From: Hyphomonadaceae bacterium | GTDB taxonomy: Bacteria > Pseudomonadota > Alphaproteobacteria > Caulobacterales > Hyphomonadaceae | Assembly (NCBI GenBank): GCA_030158285.1 | Contig: JAOATF010000181.1 | Span: 1 to 35,951, forward strand | Length of the DNA: 35,951 bases | Direction of reading: 5' to 3' | Shown here: positions 35,766-35,951 of the stretch, piece by piece | Layout of the letters: every line of letters starts with the position of its first letter | Position numbering within the stretch: the stretch's first letter is position 1 | The notes under the pieces: model-generated | Told to the model about the DNA's origin: nothing | Databases searched by the model: none | Seen by the model: only the letters and a program-made list of their open reading frames with translations | Made by a program: the position numbers and the translations under genes

Positions 35766-35951
35766 TCGCGGTCTGCTGACTGGAGTGGCTTGAGGAACGC
35801 GTCGCGCCTCGCCTGTCCGTCATGACGCTGGAGCCTGTGGGTTCGCGTTTGATCTTTCATCCTCCATTCTTTGTTTGACCTGTCGTGTGCTCCGCACGCG
35901 CCGAAAGCTTCCGCCTTCGCTGCGCTTCGGCGCGACGCGCCACTGCGGACA

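Overview
The window is high-GC DNA from an alphaproteobacterium. A Caulobacterales or Hyphomonadaceae-like host is a guess from protein style only (TonB receptor, DUF2190 and GpA-type phage genes, tandem TetR); no rRNA or marker gene is present to fix it.

Region 1 (1-411) holds the 3' end of a tRNA-Cys(GCA), an intrinsic terminator and an intact tRNA-Asn(GTT).

Region 2 (about 397-13132) is a compact integrated element of about 12.7 kb. A P4-type tyrosine integrase starts 172 bp after tRNA-Asn. Two small hypothetical or membrane-protein genes and a mostly translationally coupled leftward gene series follow. In transcription order the series is: a putative MerR-like regulator, portal, prohead protease-major capsid fusion, gpW-like head-completion protein, DUF2190 decoration protein, small HTH protein, unknown protein, SF3-type helicase, short TerS, GpA-type TerL and two membrane proteins. 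I see no tail, baseplate, tape-measure, lysis or repressor gene. That is the layout expected of a capsid-forming phage satellite (cf-PICI-like), which makes its own head and borrows helper tails. A headful relic of a prophage is the alternative. (G/T)ACGGTA heptamers cluster at both ends, with five copies at 426-582 and three at 12993-13070. They look like integrase arm-type sites and bracket the element. A degenerate copy of the tRNA-Asn 3' end at 13119-13132 is the best attR candidate. A cluster of about nine GTGGACA-type iterons lies between the helicase and terS and is a candidate origin or packaging site.

Region 3 (13133-24966) is chromosomal metal and redox biology: a CotA-type multicopper oxidase followed by a SCO-cytochrome c fusion with a His-rich tail, a one-domain cupredoxin, an orphan IS3-type OrfA, a small unknown gene, a PAS hybrid histidine kinase, and a large exported protein. 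That protein combines a Cys-less redoxin fold, a cytochrome c site, a PHM-like copper monooxygenase core and EF-hands. It is followed by a molybdate ABC transporter in the order modB-modC-modA.

Region 4 (25074-35951) holds an RNA m5U-type methyltransferase, the HrpB helicase, a TonB-dependent receptor with a clear terminator, a lipoprotein with an internal duplication, an exported protein of unknown function, a tandem TetR regulator and a small unknown gene. These look like ordinary chromosomal genes.
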